From Bacteroidota bacterium (lineage in GTDB: Bacteria; Bacteroidota; Bacteroidia; Chitinophagales; Chitinophagaceae): 64,000 bases of DNA. Both the position numbers and the translations under genes were made by a program. The stretch lies in the NCBI GenBank assembly GCA_018267625.1, contig JAFDYC010000066.1:1-64000 (forward strand). The letters are read 5' to 3'. The notes under the pieces are model-generated. The model searched no databases. It was not told the origin of the DNA and was given only the letters and a program-made list of their open reading frames with translations. Below, piece after piece: positions 61,159 through 64,000 of this stretch. Each line of letters starts with the position of its first letter. Positions within the stretch are counted from its first letter, which is position 1.

Positions 61159-64000
61159 ATGAATACGACTTCGAAGACGCTGTTGTCGGCAGCGCTTGCC
61201 ATAGGCCTGACCGCTACGGCTCAGATAAGCCAGGCTTTGCCGACAATTGGTATGGCTAAGGGAGAACGAAAAGTGATGACCACGCTGAAGACCACAGCAG
61301 CGGCTTGTAATCCGGCAACGGCTACAATTGATTTGGACATCAACAATGTACGCGCACGCCTGATGACGGGTGGTGATATGTGGTGGGATCGTGGTACAGG
61401 AACTGCCAAGTATGAAGTGCCCAAGGGTAGTGGCAAAAGCTCACTCTTCGCCGGCTCCGTATGGGTAGGCGGGCATGACGAGCAAAATATCCTCAAAGTT
61501 GCCGGTCAACTTTTCCGGAATAAGGGTAATGACTATTGGCCTGGCCCCACACAAGTGGACCGCTTTGGTGTTAACTCTGCCCCTGATCAAACGATTTGCT
61601 CCGATTGGGATAAGTTTTGGAAAGTAGATCGTTCCACCCTAATTGAATTTCGCGATTTGCAGAAACAACATCAGGGAGAAACCGGATGGACTACAGGACT
61701 CGATGAAAAATATCAGTCCATCGTTCAGTGGCCGGCTACCGGAAACTCTAAGGCACTGGGCACAAGTGGCTTGGCATTGCCTCAGTTGACCGATTCTAAC
61801 TACATCGCCTATGGCCGCAATTATGCACCTTATGTTGAAGTAAACGGCAAACCCGGCTACCAACCCGAAGAAGGAGATTATCCGGACATCCTCGGTGACC
61901 AGTATATCTGGTGGGTCTTTAACGATATGGGTAACGTGAAGCTTCAGTCTGAATCTGTTTCAATAGGAATGGAAGTTCAGACCAGCGCATTTGCCTTTTC
62001 TTCGAAAGACTTCTTAAACGATGCTACGTTCGTCTTTTACAAGCTCATCAACCGGGGTGTACTGAATCTGAATGATACGTACATGGCTACCTGGACAGAC
62101 GCGGACTTGGGTTATGCATTTGATGACTATATCGGTTGCGATACCTCGCGTTCTCTGGGTATTCTTTACAATGGTAAGAGTGTTGATGGTAATGGAGCCC
62201 CTACAGACTATGGTTCTGAAGTTCCTATGATTGGCGTTGACTTCTTTATTGGCCCCAAAAGGCGTACTTACGGAACGGTAAGTGCATTGCAAGAGCAATT
62301 TCCAGGACATTTATTCCATCCTGCTCCTTCCAAGGGCCCTGGGCAGTACTTTAACGAGGATACCCTCGGTATGACGGTATTCAATTATTTCAATAATGGG
62401 GGTGGCCCAATAGGTGATCCAAACAATGGCTTGGAAATGTATCGGATTATGACGGGTTACAGCCGTACCGGACAGCATCTGAAAGATGACCAGGCCTCTT
62501 GCCCCAATTCAACCTGCTATAATGCCGGCCCTGAAATCAACTATGTATGGCCAGGAAATCCGGATCGTAAAGGTGACTGGTCCGAATGTCAATGCGGAAC
62601 GCTGCCGGGCGACCGCCGTTTTGTACACTCTTCAGGCCCCTTCCGCCTCGAAGCAGGGGGGATAACCAACGATATTATCATAGGTGCATGTTGGGTACCA
62701 AATGTGGGTGGTTGCCCCAATGCCAGCTTCTCCCGGATTCGGGCTGCTGATGACATGATTCAGGATTTGTTCGATAACCACTTCCGCACCATTGAAGGCC
62801 CTGAAGCGCCCCGTCTGGTTGTTCGTGAAATGGATCGTAAGCTGGTCTTCTATCTTGTGAATGACCCCAACAGCACCAACTTTCAGGAGCAGTATGGCTA
62901 TTCCGATTCAGCAAAATACCGTGTATCAACTCCTCGCACCCGCCGCCTCGCTACGAACGGAGATTCGCTCTACAAATTCGAAGGCTACAGGGTATTCCAA
63001 TTGAAGAATTCCAACGTTTCAGTAGCCAACATTTTCGGGGATAATGGGGAAGTTGACCCGACCGTTGCCCGCGAAGTATTTGAAACCGATATCCGTAACG
63101 GAGTGAAAGGGAATATCGTGAATTTTGTTTCCAACCCCGATGTGAAACAAGGCAACTATGATGCTCAAGTGAAGGTGTTTGCCAAGGATAGCGGCATTCA
63201 GCATTCATTTATGTTGAACCAGGATGCCTTTGCAACCGGGCAAGACAAGAATTTTGTCAACTACCGCACGTACTATTTTGTAGCTATTGCCTATGCTTAC
63301 AATAACTACAAAGACTTTAGCTATGCGTCGGCTGATACAGCTCAATTGACCCCTTACCTCGAAAGCTCACACGCAGCCGGTGGAAAAGTAATTCCCATAG
63401 TAAGTGCTATGCCTAATCCTGCCAATGGTAACATGGGTACTGTGATTAATTCTGACTTTGGCCAGGGCGTAATCATTAAAAGAATTGAAGGAATTGGTAA
63501 TGGTGGCCTGGCTACAGCCTTTGATACTACAACGGAAAATCTGGCATTAAACGGCCCTGATTATCAGGCAAAAGAACCTGTTTACCGTGCTGGCGAAGGC
63601 CCCATTTCAATTAAAGTTATCAACCCTGATTCTTTGAAAGAAGCTACTTGGCAGCTCTTCATTCAGGGGGCTAGCAATATTGATTCTACTGTCGGTATTG
63701 ACTCCGGAGGCCGTTGGTTCCTTATCGGAAGCCTGAACCCTACAGATACCATATTCAGTGAGCGCACCTTTGTCAATGAGAACGAGCAAATTTTAGAGAA
63801 ATATGGATTTTCTGTAAGCCTGAGGCAGACAGCCCGTCCCGCAGACGTTTACGCCCAGAATAATGGGCTTATTTCCTCTGACATCAGCTTCGCTGACCCT
63901 AACGACCTATGGCTTTCTGGTGTTCGGGATGGAGAAGGTGAAGTAGTTACAAACTGGATTCGCTCCGGCACCTTGGAGCAACCCAAAACAGCAACCTGTA
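61159..64000 (+). CDS. Large secreted protein paired with the TonB-dependent receptor, truncated by the window end
   Basis: The ATG at 61159 opens a frame of at least 947 codons still open at 64000. It begins with a signal peptide (KTLLSAALAIGLTATAQIS) and soon shows the stretch NNVRARLMTGGDMWWDR, later YEVPKGSGKSSLFAGSVWVGG and RNKGNDYWPGP. This pattern occurs in large Bacteroidota secreted proteins that follow a TonB-dependent receptor and usually end in a T9SS sorting domain, but the C-terminus lies outside the window. The gene starts 31 bases after the receptor gene, with no terminator between them. Its role is unknown; the two probably work as a pair at the cell surface. Confidence 0.82.
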   Translation, partial: MNTTSKTLLSAALAIGLTATAQISQALPTIGMAKGERKVMTTLKTTAAACNPATATIDLDINNVRARLMTGGDMWWDRGTGTAKYEVPKGSGKSSLFAGSVWVGGHDEQNILKVAGQLFRNKGNDYWPGPTQVDRFGVNSAPDQTICSDWDKFWKVDRSTLIEFRDLQKQHQGETGWTTGLDEKYQSIVQWPATGNSKALGTSGLALPQLTDSNYIAYGRNYAPYVEVNGKPGYQPEEGDYPDILGDQYIWWVFNDMGNVKLQSESVSIGMEVQTSAFAFSSKDFLNDATFVFYKLINRGVLNLNDTYMATWTDADLGYAFDDYIGCDTSRSLGILYNGKSVDGNGAPTDYGSEVPMIGVDFFIGPKRRTYGTVSALQEQFPGHLFHPAPSKGPGQYFNEDTLGMTVFNYFNNGGGPIGDPNNGLEMYRIMTGYSRTGQHLKDDQASCPNSTCYNAGPEINYVWPGNPDRKGDWSECQCGTLPGDRRFVHSSGPFRLEAGGITNDIIIGACWVPNVGGCPNASFSRIRAADDMIQDLFDNHFRTIEGPEAPRLVVREMDRKLVFYLVNDPNSTNFQEQYGYSDSAKYRVSTPRTRRLATNGDSLYKFEGYRVFQLKNSNVSVANIFGDNGEVDPTVAREVFETDIRNGVKGNIVNFVSNPDVKQGNYDAQVKVFAKDSGIQHSFMLNQDAFATGQDKNFVNYRTYYFVAIAYAYNNYKDFSYASADTAQLTPYLESSHAAGGKVIPIVSAMPNPANGNMGTVINSDFGQGVIIKRIEGIGNGGLATAFDTTTENLALNGPDYQAKEPVYRAGEGPISIKVINPDSLKEATWQLFIQGASNIDSTVGIDSGGRWFLIGSLNPTDTIFSERTFVNENEQILEKYGFSVSLRQTARPADVYAQNNGLISSDISFADPNDLWLSGVRDGEGEVVTNWIRSGTLEQPKTATC

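Overview
The window reads as a chromosomal segment of an environmental Bacteroidota. The signs are: an alternative complex III (act) operon joined to an aa3-type oxidase; proteins with C-terminal type IX secretion (T9SS) sorting domains; a Bacteroidota-type TamB and SppA; lipoproteins with short lipoboxes; and repeated matches to the Bacteroidota -7 promoter element TAnnTTTG. A Chitinophagales/Saprospirales-like lineage seems likely, but this is inference; no rRNA is present to fix it.

Layout. 1-2594: the tail of an unknown gene, a MacB/FtsX-type ABC permease and rsgA (overlapping by 8 bp). 2608-3841 (minus): a TIR domain protein with a C-terminal CD225/dispanin-like membrane module, followed by a DUF2752 membrane protein. 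4031-6890: a three-gene sugar operon (HddA-like kinase, HddC-like nucleotidyltransferase, GT4 glycosyltransferase). 7011-11062: a small lipoprotein, a small Cys-rich secreted protein whose signal peptide is split by a poly(C) frameshift, and a large SBBP/T9SS protein. 11170-17939: housekeeping and metabolic genes (Tat-exported class V aminotransferase-fold protein, RNase D, YtcJ-like amidohydrolase, trigger factor, an SDR lacking the usual YxxxK). 18120-30217: the respiratory operon actABCDEF-coxBA, ending in a strong terminator. 30541-38416: a lipoprotein alpha/beta hydrolase and a 2,066-residue T9SS cargo with tandem Ig-like repeats. 38519-45671: folK, sppA, a decayed T9SS tail, an acyl-CoA carboxylase beta subunit, tRNA-Gln, a 2OG-Fe(II) oxygenase and rimO. 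45791-50575: tamB. 50883-52610: a degenerate, AT-rich insertion bracketed by two copies of the 3' end of a fatty-acid oxidation gene. 52615-57162: the intact HAD/ECH gene, rsmA and a D-2-hydroxyacid dehydrogenase. 57267-64000: a TonB-dependent receptor and a large secreted partner protein cut off by the window edge.

How the genes work together. The act-cox operon encodes quinol oxidation and cytochrome c-dependent O2 reduction as one transcription unit. ActA carries an extra N-terminal haem domain, which could hand electrons straight to the CuA site. The large T9SS proteins and the receptor pair point to an outer surface rich in secreted adhesive or repeat proteins. The most novel-looking locus is the TIR-CD225 + DUF2752 pair. 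The clearest genome-dynamics event is the insertion in the 3' end of the HAD/ECH gene, whose two cargo genes are both broken. All functional assignments come from reading motifs; no database search was run.
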